Below are positions 1-7,724 of a stretch of 44,569 bases of DNA, piece after piece. Position 1 is the stretch's first letter. Each line of letters begins with the position of its first letter. The notes beneath the pieces are model-generated. The model saw only the letters and a list, made by a program, of their open reading frames with translations. It was not told where the DNA came from and searched no databases. The position numbers were made by a program, and so were the translations under genes. Origin of the DNA: JANMAT01 sp031359995. Its GTDB lineage: Bacteria > Actinomycetota > Acidimicrobiia > Acidimicrobiales > Ilumatobacteraceae. The DNA is taken from contig JANMAT010000098.1 of assembly GCA_031359995.1 (NCBI GenBank), positions 1-44,569 on the forward strand, read 5' to 3'.

Positions 1-97
1 CAGCCGCCCATCTGTTGCCATCCGTCGTGAACGAATGCGATCTGACCAGGCGCGACCGCTCGCGAGCGTTCGCACCCGATGGACACCCTCAATGGTT

Positions 98-142
98 CTT
101 GTAAGCGGGAGGTCGACGGTTCGATCCCGTCACTCGGCTCCA
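98..142 (+). pseudogene. 3' half of a tRNA-Thr(UGU) gene, probable attachment-site remnant
   Basis: The sequence folds as the downstream half of a tRNA. A 7-nt anticodon loop CTTGTAA (98-104) carries anticodon TGT, followed by the 3' anticodon strand GCGGG, a 5-nt variable loop, a perfect T arm (GACGG, TTCGATC, CCGTC at 115-131), the 3' acceptor strand ACTCGGC, discriminator T and encoded CCA (140-142). The bases before 98 do not pair with the anticodon stem, and no GCCGAGT acceptor strand exists anywhere upstream in the window, so the 5' half is missing. Identity starting at the anticodon loop and running to CCA is the usual form of a tRNA attachment site left by a tyrosine integrase. The second att copy and the integrase are not in the window. 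Confidence 0.75.
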
Positions 143-238
143 CGTTTCCCCTGGTTCGAGCTCACCGTCCAATTCCGGACGGAAACCGGCTCGGATTCCG
201 GAAGATGCCTGGTCAGCCGGACGCGATGGCGTACGCCG
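143..238. other. non-coding stretch with a small hairpin
   Basis: No gene is seen between the tRNA half and the toxin-antitoxin promoter. It contains a perfect 6-bp stem CCGTCC/GGACGG with a 6-nt loop at 165-182, and a direct repeat of ATTCCGGA at 172-179 and 195-202. The hairpin has no T-tract, so terminator function is unproven. The repeated half-sites might be an operator. Confidence 0.3.
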
Positions 239-267
239 TTGTCGGTCGGTCGAAGCCGTGGCACAAT
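239..267 (+). promoter_or_regulatory. promoter of the toxin-antitoxin pair, leaderless
   Basis: TTGTCG (239-244) and CACAAT (262-267) are separated by 17 nt, each matching 4 of 6 positions of the sigma-70-type consensus. The -10 box ends 7 nt before the ATG at 275, so transcription would begin at or next to the start codon. No Shine-Dalgarno sequence precedes the ATG, which fits a leaderless mRNA. Confidence 0.5.
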
Positions 268-274
268 TGTAGCC

Positions 275-553
275 ATGAGTACCGAGGCGCTCAGGACCGT
301 GAAGGATCGCCTCTCCGACTACGTCGACCGGGTCGAGCGCGAGCACGAGCGGGTGATCGTGACGCGCAACGGGCGCCCGGCCGCCGTACTCATCAGTCCC
401 GAGGACCTCGCCAGCCTCGAGGAGACGATCTCCGTCCTCAGCGACACGGAAGCCGTGCGGGCGCTCCACGCCGCCGAGCAGGCCGTCGCCGCCGGCGATG
501 TCGTTCGCGGCGTGGACGCGGTCCACGCGCTTCGGCGTTCCCGCGGCGCGTGA
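275..553 (+). CDS. type II antitoxin, Phd/YefM family
   Basis: A 92-residue protein that begins MSTEALRTVKDRLSDYVDRV and continues with a V-T-R-N-G-R-P-A-A-V-L stretch. This is the DNA-binding beta-hairpin signature of Phd/YefM antitoxins (known for the family). The C-terminal half is acidic and Ala-rich and would wrap the toxin. Antitoxins of this family neutralise a RelE-type mRNA interferase and repress their own promoter with it. Its TGA overlaps the GTG start of the next gene (GTGA), so the two are translationally coupled. The ATG at 275 was chosen over longer versions because homology starts there and the -10 box lies 7 nt upstream. It sits next to a tRNA attachment scar, in line with horizontal transfer. 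Confidence 0.85.
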   Translation: MSTEALRTVKDRLSDYVDRVEREHERVIVTRNGRPAAVLISPEDLASLEETISVLSDTEAVRALHAAEQAVAAGDVVRGVDAVHALRRSRGA

Positions 554-822
554 CCGAACCGTACGAACTGGTCGTCGCCACACCGGACGCACGAGCCATC
601 AGCGACGAACCCTCCGAGGCCGTCGCGGCCGCCGTGATCGAGTTCATCACGACGGCGCTCATCGAGAACCCACAGCGCGTCGGCCGGGAGCTCCGCAACG
701 AACTTGCGGGCATCAGGAGCGCTCGCCGCGGCACCTTCCGTGTCCTCTACCGCATCGACGACGCCCGCCACGAGGTCGTCGTGCTGCGGATCGATCACCG
801 ACGGGACGTCTACCACCCGTAG
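550..822 (+). CDS. type II toxin, RelE/ParE family
   Basis: A 90-residue protein from a GTG start that overlaps the antitoxin stop. It has the RelE-fold pattern: a helical N-terminal half, then R-G-T-F-R-V-L-Y-R-I-D and V-V-V-L-R-I-D-H-R-R-D-V-Y, the conserved strands and basic C-terminal cluster of RelE interferases. These cleave mRNA in the ribosome when the antitoxin is lost. Length and basic C-terminus are normal for the family and nothing is missing, so the pair looks intact. Whether it acts as RelE (ribosome-dependent RNase) or as ParE (gyrase inhibitor) cannot be told from sequence alone; pairing with a Phd-type antitoxin and the R-x-L-Y-R motif favour RelE. Confidence 0.85.
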   Translation: MTEPYELVVATPDARAISDEPSEAVAAAVIEFITTALIENPQRVGRELRNELAGIRSARRGTFRVLYRIDDARHEVVVLRIDHRRDVYHP

Positions 823-909
823 CGGCACTCAACGCCTTCGGCCGAGCCGATCGAGCTCTGATCTGACCGCGAGACCAGGGCTGCGGGGAGGCGCGCGACC
901 GAATGGGGC

Positions 910-1342
910 GTGGCCACTCTTCCCGACAGCCGGCATCTGGTACGGGCGCGACTTCGCCGACGCCCACGACGCCGAAGCGGTCACCGTGGCCCACATGGCC
1001 CGGCAGGCCGGGCTGGCGCGCGGCCACTTCAGCGAGCGGTTTCGCATGGCGTTCGGCGAGTCGCCGCACCAGTACCTGCTGTCGCGCCGGCTCGAGCGGG
1101 CCGCCAGCCTGCTGCGCACCACCGACTGGTCGGTCGCCCGCGTCTGCCTGGCCGTCGGGCTGTCGAGCATCGGCTCGTTCACCACGAGCTTCCGCCGCAT
1201 GTGTGCCACGACACCCACCGAGTACCGGCGCACGTTCCCGCCGGCCTCGGCTCTCGCCCGCGTGCCCTTGTGCGTGGTGAAGGCGTACACGCGCCCGAAG
1301 GTACGGACGTTTCGAGAAGACCCGCGCGAGCCGGTCGCGTAG
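910..1342 (+). pseudogene. AraC-type regulator with a 5' frameshift
   Basis: Codons from about 944 to 1342 encode the two helix-turn-helix repeats of AraC regulators (G-L-A-R-G-H-F-S-E-R-F, E-S-P-H-Q-Y-L, then V-C-L-A-V-G-L-S-S-I-G-S-F-T-T-S-F). The C-terminal tail contains V-K-A-Y-T-R-P, as in the small AraC proteins encoded beside VOC-family genes. That frame has no start codon at the expected place. The frame starting with GTG at 910 supplies the missing N-terminus (about 11 residues ending L-V-R-A-R), which would join to D-F-A-D-A-H if one base were added near 940-948. I infer a 1-nt deletion. A shortened product from GTG 986 or ATG 995 would lack the first helix. The next gene, a VOC protein, is its usual partner and is also broken. 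Confidence 0.7.
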
Positions 1343-1395
1343 AACGGTGAGCACCGACCGGCACCCGCCCGGCCCGCAATCGAGGAGTCACCGAG

Positions 1396-1761
1396 ATGAA
1401 GATCGCCACCGCCCAGCTGTGGGTCCACGACCAGGACGAGGCGCTCGCGTTCTCCACGCAGAAGCTCGGCATGGAGGTCCGCAGTGATGTCACCGTGCCC
1501 GAGATGGGCAACTTCCGCTAGCTCACCGTCGGTGCCGTGGGCCAGCCCGACGTGCATGCCCGCGACGCCGAGCTGTCGGGCCGGGGCGTGCAGTTCATCG
1601 ACCAGCCGACGCCGATGCTCTACGGCATCGACTCGTCGTTCCGCGACCCGTCGGGCAACCAGTTCCGCCTCGCCCAGCTCGACCGAACTTCGGGTAGCCG
1701 GTCGGCCACCTTCAGCCGGCGGGGAGGCGCACCATCCAACGGGCACGCTCGTCGTCGGTGA
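1396..1761 (+). pseudogene. VOC/glyoxalase-family protein, nonsense codon and internal deletion
   Basis: Preceded by GAGGAG. The reading begins M-K-I-A-T-A-Q-L-W-V-H-D-Q-D-E-A-L-A-F, continues to M-G-N-F-R and meets TAG at 1519-1521, where the family has Trp (TGG); a single G to A change explains this. The same frame resumes with L-T-V-G-A-V-G-Q-P-D-V, then jumps to A-E-L-S-G-R-G-V-Q-F and ends with R-D-P-S-G-N-Q-F-R-L, the usual final strand near 1680. The central segment of the vicinal-oxygen-chelate fold (some 35-40 residues) is absent. Two independent lesions mean this is a true pseudogene rather than a readthrough. The family binds metals and acts on diverse small molecules; the ancestral substrate is unknown. 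Confidence 0.8.
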
Positions 1762-1930
1762 GCCCGATGTAGCCGAACTTCTCGTAGAGGGTGTGGGCGT
1801 CCTGGGTCACCAGCGCGTGAAGGCGAACGTGGCCCGGTCGGTCACGAAGCAGCAGAAGCCCGCCTGGCGACCGTCGGGTGAGTACAGCGTCGTCGCTGAC
1901 GCAGTACCCGTCCTCCCGAGTCGCTTCCAT
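1712..1930 (-). pseudogene. GNAT acetyltransferase remnant
   Basis: On the minus strand the N-terminus (R-E-D-G-Y then S-D-D) and the C-terminus (L-V-T-Q-D-A-H-T-L-Y-E-K-F-G-Y-I-G-L) of a small GNAT protein lie in one frame. The middle piece (S-P-D-G-R-Q-A-G-F-C-C-F-V-T-D-R-A-T-F-A-F) is in another frame, about 1810-1880. The acetyl-CoA-binding segment (R-G-x-G-x-G/A) that should follow it is missing, as is the segment after S-D-D. Two out-of-frame deletions therefore split the gene. It lies head-on to the VOC pseudogene, with a short overlap. Confidence 0.7.
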
Positions 1931-1986
1931 CGGCGCAGGCTACCGAGGGCGCGCGGGCCGGCGCTGCGCAGAAAACGGGTTGCCGA

Positions 1987-2002
1987 TCGAACGTATGTTC
2001 GG
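1987..2002. promoter_or_regulatory. LexA (SOS) box
   Basis: TCGAACGTATGTTCGG matches the actinobacterial LexA operator TCGAAC-N4-GTTCGA at 11 of its 12 fixed positions; the last base is G instead of A. The core GAAC-N4-GTTC is perfect. It lies directly against the putative -10 box TACACT (2003-2008) of the following gene, so LexA bound here would block the promoter. I infer DNA-damage induction of the DUF222-HNH gene. Confidence 0.85.
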
Positions 2003-2008
2003 TACACT
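2003..2008 (+). promoter_or_regulatory. -10 box of the SOS-controlled HNH gene
   Basis: TACACT fits TANNNT and ends 8 nt before the ATG at 2017. No Shine-Dalgarno sequence is present, so a leaderless transcript is likely. The -35 region would be inside or just upstream of the LexA box. Confidence 0.55.
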
Positions 2009-2016
2009 GGTGACCA

Positions 2017-3213
2017 ATGGTTGATGCCTTGGGCAAGGCGATCGACACCATCACGGTGTCCCACAACCCAGATGATCTGGCCGAGCTGTTCGGCCTGTTC
2101 GACCGTCTGCGCGCCGTGCTCGTGCGCGCCGTCGGCGAGTTCGACGCGCACCAGTCGTGGCAGCTCGACGGCGCCACGTCGATGGCGAGCTGGTTGCGCC
2201 AGCACGCCCGCCAGACCGGCGCCACCGCCAGCGGGTTCGTGCACCAGGCGCGGCGGCTGCGCTCATTGCCCGTCACCGAAGCCGCCGCACTCGACGGCAC
2301 GTTGTCCGCCGATCAGGTGAAGGTCATGCTGGCCAACGTCAGCGACACCACGGCCGCGCTGTACGCCGAGATGGAAGCCGACATGGTGCCGTTGCTGGCT
2401 GCGCTGAGCGTGCCCGACACGACCATCGTCGCCAAGGAGTGGGCCGCCCACGCCGACGCCGTGGTCGACGACGCCGCGCCCCGCGAGACCGAGGGTGCAC
2501 ACCTGTCACCGCTGGCGGACGGCACGTGGCGGCTCGACGCCCACCTCAGCGCCGAGGCCGGCGCCGTCGTGAAGAAGGCGATCGAAGGCGCCCTCACCCA
2601 CGACGTCGATGGCGAGCCCGGCCGCACCGCCGCCCAGCGGCGCGCTGATGCCTTCGTCGACGTGTGCCGGTGGTTCCTCGACCATCGCGAGGAACCACCG
2701 GCCACCCGGAACCGTCCCCATCTCGACGTCGTGCAGTCGGCCGCTCAGTTCCTGCTCGGCGGCCCGGCCACCATCTCGGCCGTCACGCCCATCGCCGCCG
2801 CCATCGCGACGCGCATCGCCTGTGACGCCGCCGTGCACCGCCTGCTCGCCGACGGTCCGACCTACATCATCGAGTACGGCCTCGCGACGCGATCGGTGTC
2901 ACCGGCGCTGTTCCGCCTCATCGTCGTGCGCGACCGGCACTGCCGGTTCCCGGGCTGCGACCGCCCACCCGACTGGTGCGAGGCCCACCACATCAAACCG
3001 GTGCACGCCCACGGGCCCACCTGCCAGGAGAACCTCGCCCTCTTCTGCGTGCGCCACCACCAGCTCCTCCACCAACCCGGTTGGCGCATGTCCATGAGCC
3101 GCGACGGCGTCATCACCATCACCACCCCAGCCGGGCGCCGCCTCATCAGTACGCCGCTGCCCCTGGTGGGCGCCATCCCGCTCCCCTTTCCCCAAGCCGT
3201 CGGAGCGGGGTAG
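2017..3213 (+). CDS. DUF222 / HNH endonuclease (13E12-repeat-like)
   Basis: A 398-residue protein. The first two thirds are the helical DUF222 domain common in actinobacteria (13E12 repeat family of mycobacteria). From residue 309 comes an HNH nuclease module: C-R-F-P-G-C-D, then W-C-E-A-H-H-I-K-P-V, N-L-A-L-F-C and H-H-Q-L-L-H. This gives two zinc-binding Cys pairs and the catalytic His of the bba-metal fold. All key residues are present, so the nuclease should be active. The biological target of this family is not established. The upstream LexA box places it in the SOS response; some mycobacterial 13E12 genes are also LexA-controlled (established knowledge). Such genes often occur in several copies and serve as prophage integration sites. 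The start follows the -10 box and agrees with homology. Confidence 0.85.
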   Translation: MVDALGKAIDTITVSHNPDDLAELFGLFDRLRAVLVRAVGEFDAHQSWQLDGATSMASWLRQHARQTGATASGFVHQARRLRSLPVTEAAALDGTLSADQVKVMLANVSDTTAALYAEMEADMVPLLAALSVPDTTIVAKEWAAHADAVVDDAAPRETEGAHLSPLADGTWRLDAHLSAEAGAVVKKAIEGALTHDVDGEPGRTAAQRRADAFVDVCRWFLDHREEPPATRNRPHLDVVQSAAQFLLGGPATISAVTPIAAAIATRIACDAAVHRLLADGPTYIIEYGLATRSVSPALFRLIVVRDRHCRFPGCDRPPDWCEAHHIKPVHAHGPTCQENLALFCVRHHQLLHQPGWRMSMSRDGVITITTPAGRRLISTPLPLVGAIPLPFPQAVGAG

Positions 3214-3232
3214 CCCGATCGCGACGTACGAC

Positions 3233-4090
3233 CTACTTGGCGAAGGCCAGGGTGTGGAGGTCGTCGACCGTGCGACCGACCGTGGTCATGGCGCCGGTGC
3301 GCAGGTTGGCGCTCACCAGCATCGTGGGCACGGCCGGGTTGAACGCCTCGAAGCTCAGGCCGTAGTAGCGGTCGTCGGCCGGGTTGAAGTCGCCCAGTGC
3401 GGCCACGGTCGGCGGCGTCAGTGCCACCGATCGGACGGGCTTGCCGGTGGCCGGATCGAGCCGGTACGCCGTCTGCGTGAGCGGGCCGCCGAGCGTGACC
3501 CGGCGCGTGGTGTCGATGTTCCACAGGCGGTCATCGTCGTCGAAGCTCACACCGTTCTGGGACGTGTCGATCCCAGTGTTGCCGAACTCGGTGGCCACGC
3601 CCGTCGCCTTGTCGATCGTCACGAACGTGTCGGTGACCCCGGGACCCGGCTTCTCGTCGTACCAGCCGACCATGTGACCGCGCGAGTCGATGGTGATCGA
3701 GTGGATCGGCGAGTCGGCGCCGGCGAGTCCGAAGTTGTGCACGGCCGGGTCAACCGGGGTGCCGTCACCCGTGCGCACGTCGATGGTGATCACGCCGTGG
3801 AAGGCGACGTCACCGATCGCCGTCGACGCGTACAACCGCTTCGTGCGGCGATCCCACGCCAACCCGTTCACGGTGAACCCGACCGGACCGATGGTGCGCA
3901 CCAATGCGCCGGTGCGCACGTCGATCTGCACGAGCGTGCTCGTCTGCGTGCACGCCCCGCCGGGCTGCGTGTTGTTGCACGCGCCGGTGGTGCCGTAGAC
4001 GACGAGCGGCTTGGCCGCCGCCGCCGGGTGGACACCGATCGTCGCCACGGCCAGCGCGGCGAGCAGCATCGTTCTTCCGAGTGCCTTCAT
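3233..4090 (-). CDS. secreted beta-propeller-like protein, function unknown
   Basis: A 285-residue protein with a clear signal peptide: M-K-A-L-G-R-T, a hydrophobic stretch L-L-A-A-L-A-V-A-T-I-G-V, and an A-A-A cleavage region near residue 26. The mature part has repeating D-x-R-T-G and D-x-A-T-G turns (V-Q-I-D-V-R-T-G, T-I-D-V-R-T-G, T-I-D-K-A-T-G, R-L-D-P-A-T-G), as seen in WD40/YVTN-like or DUF4394-like propellers. Two early cysteines (C-N-N-T-Q-P-G-G-A-C) could form a disulfide. AAGGAA, 9 nt before the ATG, serves as ribosome binding site. No catalytic motif is visible. It is probably an extracellular sensor or binding protein. No partner gene stands out. Confidence 0.7.
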   Translation of the reverse strand: MKALGRTMLLAALAVATIGVHPAAAAKPLVVYGTTGACNNTQPGGACTQTSTLVQIDVRTGALVRTIGPVGFTVNGLAWDRRTKRLYASTAIGDVAFHGVITIDVRTGDGTPVDPAVHNFGLAGADSPIHSITIDSRGHMVGWYDEKPGPGVTDTFVTIDKATGVATEFGNTGIDTSQNGVSFDDDDRLWNIDTTRRVTLGGPLTQTAYRLDPATGKPVRSVALTPPTVAALGDFNPADDRYYGLSFEAFNPAVPTMLVSANLRTGAMTTVGRTVDDLHTLAFAK

Positions 4091-4293
4091 GGGCTCGTTC
4101 CTTGTCGTTGCGAGGTGCCTGCGGTCCCTGCTGACAGCCGTGCGGACGCGACGGGGCCATCGGCCGCCATCTCGCTCCTACGCCCTTCGCCCCTTCGCCC
4201 ATCTCCGACTGCTGTCTCCGCCAGTGGACTCCGAAATCGTCCGGCTTCCCAGGGTCTTGAGTCCTTCGCGGGGCGAATCCGGCAGCGGACCTG

Positions 4294-5016
4294 TCACCAC
4301 CCGCGCAGGACGTAGAAGCAACGGTGATCGTCGACGAGACGACGGCCGCCGCCGGCGGGGTCGGCGTGCACGACGCTGCCCCCGACGGCGGCGCCCACGG
4401 GCTGCAGCGTCGGGCGCACGGCCGGCACCTCGGCCACGCCGTCGGGCTGCACGAAGCCGAGGTCGGCGTAGACCCGACGGGCGGCCCGGTTGCTGGCCCA
4501 CGTCTCCAGCGACACGGCCGACGGGTCGGCCCCGCCGACGGCGACGGCGGTGGCCACCACCAGCTCGCCCAGCACCAGGCCGAGACGGAACTCGACGTGC
4601 GCCACCGCCCGCACGCGCCGGGCGAACGCCTGGCCCGCCGCCGTGACCCGGTACGCCGTCGTCACGTCGGCTCCGGGCACGTGGTCGTTGTGCTCCGGGC
4701 CGCTCCACCCGTAGGCCAGCAGGGTGCGGGCGCCGCGGTCGCCGGCGACCGTGATCCCCACGAAGGCGCGACCCTTGGCCGCCCACCGCCGGGCGGCGGG
4801 CACGTCGGCGAACCGGGTGCCGTCGTTGGGGCAGAACTCCACGATGCCGGGCTCGGTCGCCGCCGCGGCCACCACCGGCACCGTCGCCTCGTCGAGCCCC
4901 ACCGCGGCCACGGCCCCGTGGGCACCGAGGACGACCAGGCCGTCACGGCCCCGCACGCCACGGCGCAGCAGCCGGTCGAGCGGCACCGGTTCCGACAGCT
5001 CGTTCGCGTAGGCCAT
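4294..5016 (-). CDS. GNAT-family N-acetyltransferase-like protein
   Basis: A 240-residue protein. The segment V-S-L-E-T-W-A-S-N-R-A-A-R-R-V-Y-A-D-L-G-F is the C-terminal GNAT signature (motif B: substrate-side strand, then the helix leading to Y-x-x-L-G-F). Upstream, R-L-G-L-V-L-G-E-L-V-V-A-T-A lies where the acetyl-CoA helix is expected, but the classic Q/R-x-x-G-x-G/A P-loop is not evident. It may be a diverged or non-catalytic member. The first 100 residues are not recognised. About 200 bp separate it from the secreted protein gene downstream, with the direct repeat CGCCCTTCGCCCCTTCGCCC inside; I see no promoter there with certainty. Confidence 0.6.
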   Translation of the reverse strand: MAYANELSEPVPLDRLLRRGVRGRDGLVVLGAHGAVAAVGLDEATVPVVAAAATEPGIVEFCPNDGTRFADVPAARRWAAKGRAFVGITVAGDRGARTLLAYGWSGPEHNDHVPGADVTTAYRVTAAGQAFARRVRAVAHVEFRLGLVLGELVVATAVAVGGADPSAVSLETWASNRAARRVYADLGFVQPDGVAEVPAVRPTLQPVGAAVGGSVVHADPAGGGRRLVDDHRCFYVLRGW

Positions 5017-5101
5017 GCCGTGAGTCTCGTGGCTGCACCGCGGCGCATTCCAACCACCGGCGCCCGGCTTAGGATCGGGCCGGGGGAATCGGGGGCATCA
5101 C

Positions 5102-6085
5102 TTGCGAGCGTGGCGCGTGCACGAGTTGGGGCATCCATCGGTGTCGTTGCGGCTGGAGGACGTCGACCTGCCCGAACCGGGCCCGGGCGAGCTCGCCATC
5201 CGGGTCGAGGCCACCGTCGTGAACTTCGCCGACATCCTGCTGTGCCAGGGCATCTACCAGGACCGGCCCGGCGTGCCGATGACCCCCGGACTCGAGACGT
5301 GCGGCACCGTCGTCGCCACCGGTGAAGGCACCCCGTTCGCCGTCGGCACGCGGGTGGTCGGCATGGCCTCGCTGCCGTGGGGCGGCTTCGCCGAGGGCGC
5401 CTTCGTGAAGGCGCCCTCGGCGGCCGCCTCGCCACCCGACATCCCCGCGGCCGACGCCACCGTGCTGTGGGGCACGTACATGACCGCCCACACCGCATTG
5501 CACCGCCGGGCGAACCTGCAACCGGGCGAGACGCTGCTCGTGCACGGGGCGGCCGGAGGCGTGGGCTCGGCCGCCGTGCAGCTCGGCGCGGCCGCGGGCG
5601 CCACGGTGATCGCCACCGTCGGCGGGGCCGACAAGGTCGACGTGGCCCGCCGGCTCGGCGCCCACCACGTCATCGACCACACCACCACCGACGTGCGCAC
5701 CGCGGTGAAGGACCTGACCGCCGGCCGCGGGGTGGACGTCGCCTACGACCCCGTCGGCGGCGCGCTCGGCGACACCACCCGCAGCCTGATGGCGTGGGAG
5801 GGCCGCCTGCTGGTGATCGGCTTCGCCTCCGGCGACATCCCGACGTATCCGGCCAACCACATCCTCGTGAAGAACTACTCGGTCATCGGCCTGCACTGGG
5901 GCGCCTACGCGGACCACGGCGGCCGGGCCGCCATCGACGAGGCCCACGCCGACCTCGAGCGCCTCTACCGCGGCGGCCTGGTGGACCCGCTGGTGACCGC
6001 CACCGTCGGGCTCGACGGGCTGCCCGACGCCCTCGACGCCCTCGAGCACCGCCGGGTCATCGGCCGGGTGGTCCTGACCCCGTGA
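5102..6085 (+). CDS. NADPH:quinone reductase, MDR/zinc-independent
   Basis: A 327-residue protein of the medium-chain dehydrogenase/reductase superfamily, quinone-reductase branch. It has an N-terminal GroES-like domain (P-G-P-G-E-L-A-I-R-V, P-G-L-E-T-C-G-T-V) and then the Rossmann domain with L-L-V-H-G-A-A-G-G-V-G-S-A-A-V-Q-L-G, the quinone-oxidoreductase nucleotide signature. No zinc ligands are present. It would transfer a hydride from NADPH to quinones or enones in the cytosol. The start is TTG: upstream lie GGGGGAATCGGGGG and a possible -10 TAGGAT at 5070-5075, and homology starts exactly at this codon. A paralogue of similar length lies at 12105-13079. Confidence 0.85.
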   Translation: MRAWRVHELGHPSVSLRLEDVDLPEPGPGELAIRVEATVVNFADILLCQGIYQDRPGVPMTPGLETCGTVVATGEGTPFAVGTRVVGMASLPWGGFAEGAFVKAPSAAASPPDIPAADATVLWGTYMTAHTALHRRANLQPGETLLVHGAAGGVGSAAVQLGAAAGATVIATVGGADKVDVARRLGAHHVIDHTTTDVRTAVKDLTAGRGVDVAYDPVGGALGDTTRSLMAWEGRLLVIGFASGDIPTYPANHILVKNYSVIGLHWGAYADHGGRAAIDEAHADLERLYRGGLVDPLVTATVGLDGLPDALDALEHRRVIGRVVLTP

Positions 6086-6162
6086 CGCAACGACCGGAGG
6101 GGACGACCTCGATGTTGCCCACCATCGCCGAGCGACGCCGCGCCGTCGCCGGCCGCGGAACG

Positions 6163-7650
6163 TCAATCGTGCCCGTGGTGGCCGCCGTGGGCGTCGACCG
6201 AGCGGGCCGCTGACGCGGACACGGTCGCGGTCGCCGCGACCGGGGCGGGGGCGGCGGCGGGCCTCGACGGGGTCGAGAGCCAGGTGGTGAACAGATCGTC
6301 GAGCTGGTGGCCCGACACCTTCTCGGCGAAGGCGATGAACTGGCGGGTCGAGACGTTGCCGTCGCGGTTCGTCTGGGCCCAGCGGCGCAGGATGCGGAAG
6401 AACGCGGTGTCGCCCACCTCGGTGCGCAGCGCCTGCAGCGTCATGGCGCCCCGCAGGTACACCGGCTCGCTGAACAGGTCGGCCGGCTCGGGCAGCGTGT
6501 CGGGGCCGGGCGCGACGGTCCAGAACGGATCGTCGGCCGGCTTGCTGTCGTAGGCCTCGTCGGCCAGCGCGGCCGGCGTGGGGCCGCCCTCGCGCTCCGA
6601 CCACAGCCACTCCACGTAGGTGGCGAAGCCTTCGTTCAGCCACATCTCGGGCCACGCGGTGAGGGCGACGCTGTCACCGAACCACTGGTGGGCCAGCTCG
6701 TGCACCAGCGTCGAGTCGTCGACGGTGGACGTGAACACGGGACGGGTCTGCGTCTCCAGCGCGTAGCCCACGTCGGGCGCGTCCTTCACGATGGCGCCCA
6801 CGCTCTCGAACGGGTACGGCCCGAACAGCGACGCCTCCCAGTCGGTCATCTCACCGATGCGGGCCAGCGACGCCGCCGAGTCGGCCGCCAACGCCTGGTC
6901 GACGCCCACGATGATGGGGAGCCCCGACGACGTGCGGCTCGTGGTCACGTCGAAGTGGCCGATGGCGATGGTGGCGAGGTACGCCGCCATCGGGCGCTTC
7001 TCCCGCCACGTGTAGGTCGTGAGCGGGCCCCGCCGCTGCGGCGACTCGGGCAGACCGTTGCCGAGCACGGTGAGGTCGCGCGGCACGGTGACCGACACCG
7101 TGAACGTGGCCTTGTCGGTCGGGTAGTCGTTCACCGGGAACCAGCTCGGCGAGCCCTGCGGCTCGGACAGCACGAGGGCGCCGTCATCGGTCGGGATCCA
7201 ACCGTCGACCGCACCGTCGGGATCGATCACCGTCTCGGGCACGCCGCGGTAGCGCACCACCACCTCGAGCTCCTCACCCCTGCCGACCCGTCGAGCCGGC
7301 GTGATGGTGAGCTCTTGGCCCTCACGGGTGAAGCGGGCCGGTCGGTCGTTCACGGTGACCGACGTGACCGTGAAGGCCCGCAGGTCGAGGTTGAAGCGGT
7401 CGAGGCGCTGCGTGGCGGTCGCCTCGATGCCGGCCTCACCCCTCAGCTCACCCGAGGTGGGGTCCCACGACAGATCGAGGTCGTAGTGCGCCACGTCGTA
7501 CCCGCCGTTGCCGGCGAGCGGGAAGAACCGGTCGCCCAGACCGGCGGAGCCGACCCCGACCACCGCCGTGCCGGACGCGTCGGCCCGCAGCGCGGGAAGC
7601 CCCAGCGTGAGGCCCATCACCGCAACGACTGCCACCACTCGAGTGCGCAT
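6163..7650 (-). CDS. secreted M1-family metallopeptidase
   Basis: A 495-residue protein with an N-terminal signal peptide (M-R-T-R-V then a long Val/Ala/Leu run, cleavage near A-D-A-S). It has the M1 aminopeptidase layout: a beta-rich N-terminal domain and then the gluzincin core, H317-E-L-A-H321 with E340 of W-L-N-E-G-F-A 18 residues on, which are the three zinc ligands and catalytic Glu. The G-x-M-E-N/G exopeptidase motif is not recognisable (here D-V-G-Y-A-L-E-T-Q). The protein is shorter than full M1 enzymes and ends in an Ala/Pro stretch and a His-rich tail (G-G-H-H-G-H). The start at 7650 is preceded by GAGAGG and begins the signal peptide. The open frame continues upstream only because of a frameshift in the neighbouring gene. 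Confidence 0.85.
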   Translation of the reverse strand: MRTRVVAVVAVMGLTLGLPALRADASGTAVVGVGSAGLGDRFFPLAGNGGYDVAHYDLDLSWDPTSGELRGEAGIEATATQRLDRFNLDLRAFTVTSVTVNDRPARFTREGQELTITPARRVGRGEELEVVVRYRGVPETVIDPDGAVDGWIPTDDGALVLSEPQGSPSWFPVNDYPTDKATFTVSVTVPRDLTVLGNGLPESPQRRGPLTTYTWREKRPMAAYLATIAIGHFDVTTSRTSSGLPIIVGVDQALAADSAASLARIGEMTDWEASLFGPYPFESVGAIVKDAPDVGYALETQTRPVFTSTVDDSTLVHELAHQWFGDSVALTAWPEMWLNEGFATYVEWLWSEREGGPTPAALADEAYDSKPADDPFWTVAPGPDTLPEPADLFSEPVYLRGAMTLQALRTEVGDTAFFRILRRWAQTNRDGNVSTRQFIAFAEKVSGHQLDDLFTTWLSTPSRPAAAPAPVAATATVSASAARSVDAHGGHHGHD

Positions 7651-7724
7651 GGCCGTACCTCTCTCACCCAAGCCCGTCAGACAAGGGTAGAGGACGATCG
7701 TCGCCCTGTCGCCGGGGAGCCTGT

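Noticed and set aside
6112..6213. A 33-codon frame after GGAGGGG downstream of the quinone reductase
   Set aside because: It has no recognisable sequence, overlaps the end of the M1 peptidase gene, and may be a leftover 5' end; support is too weak for a gene.
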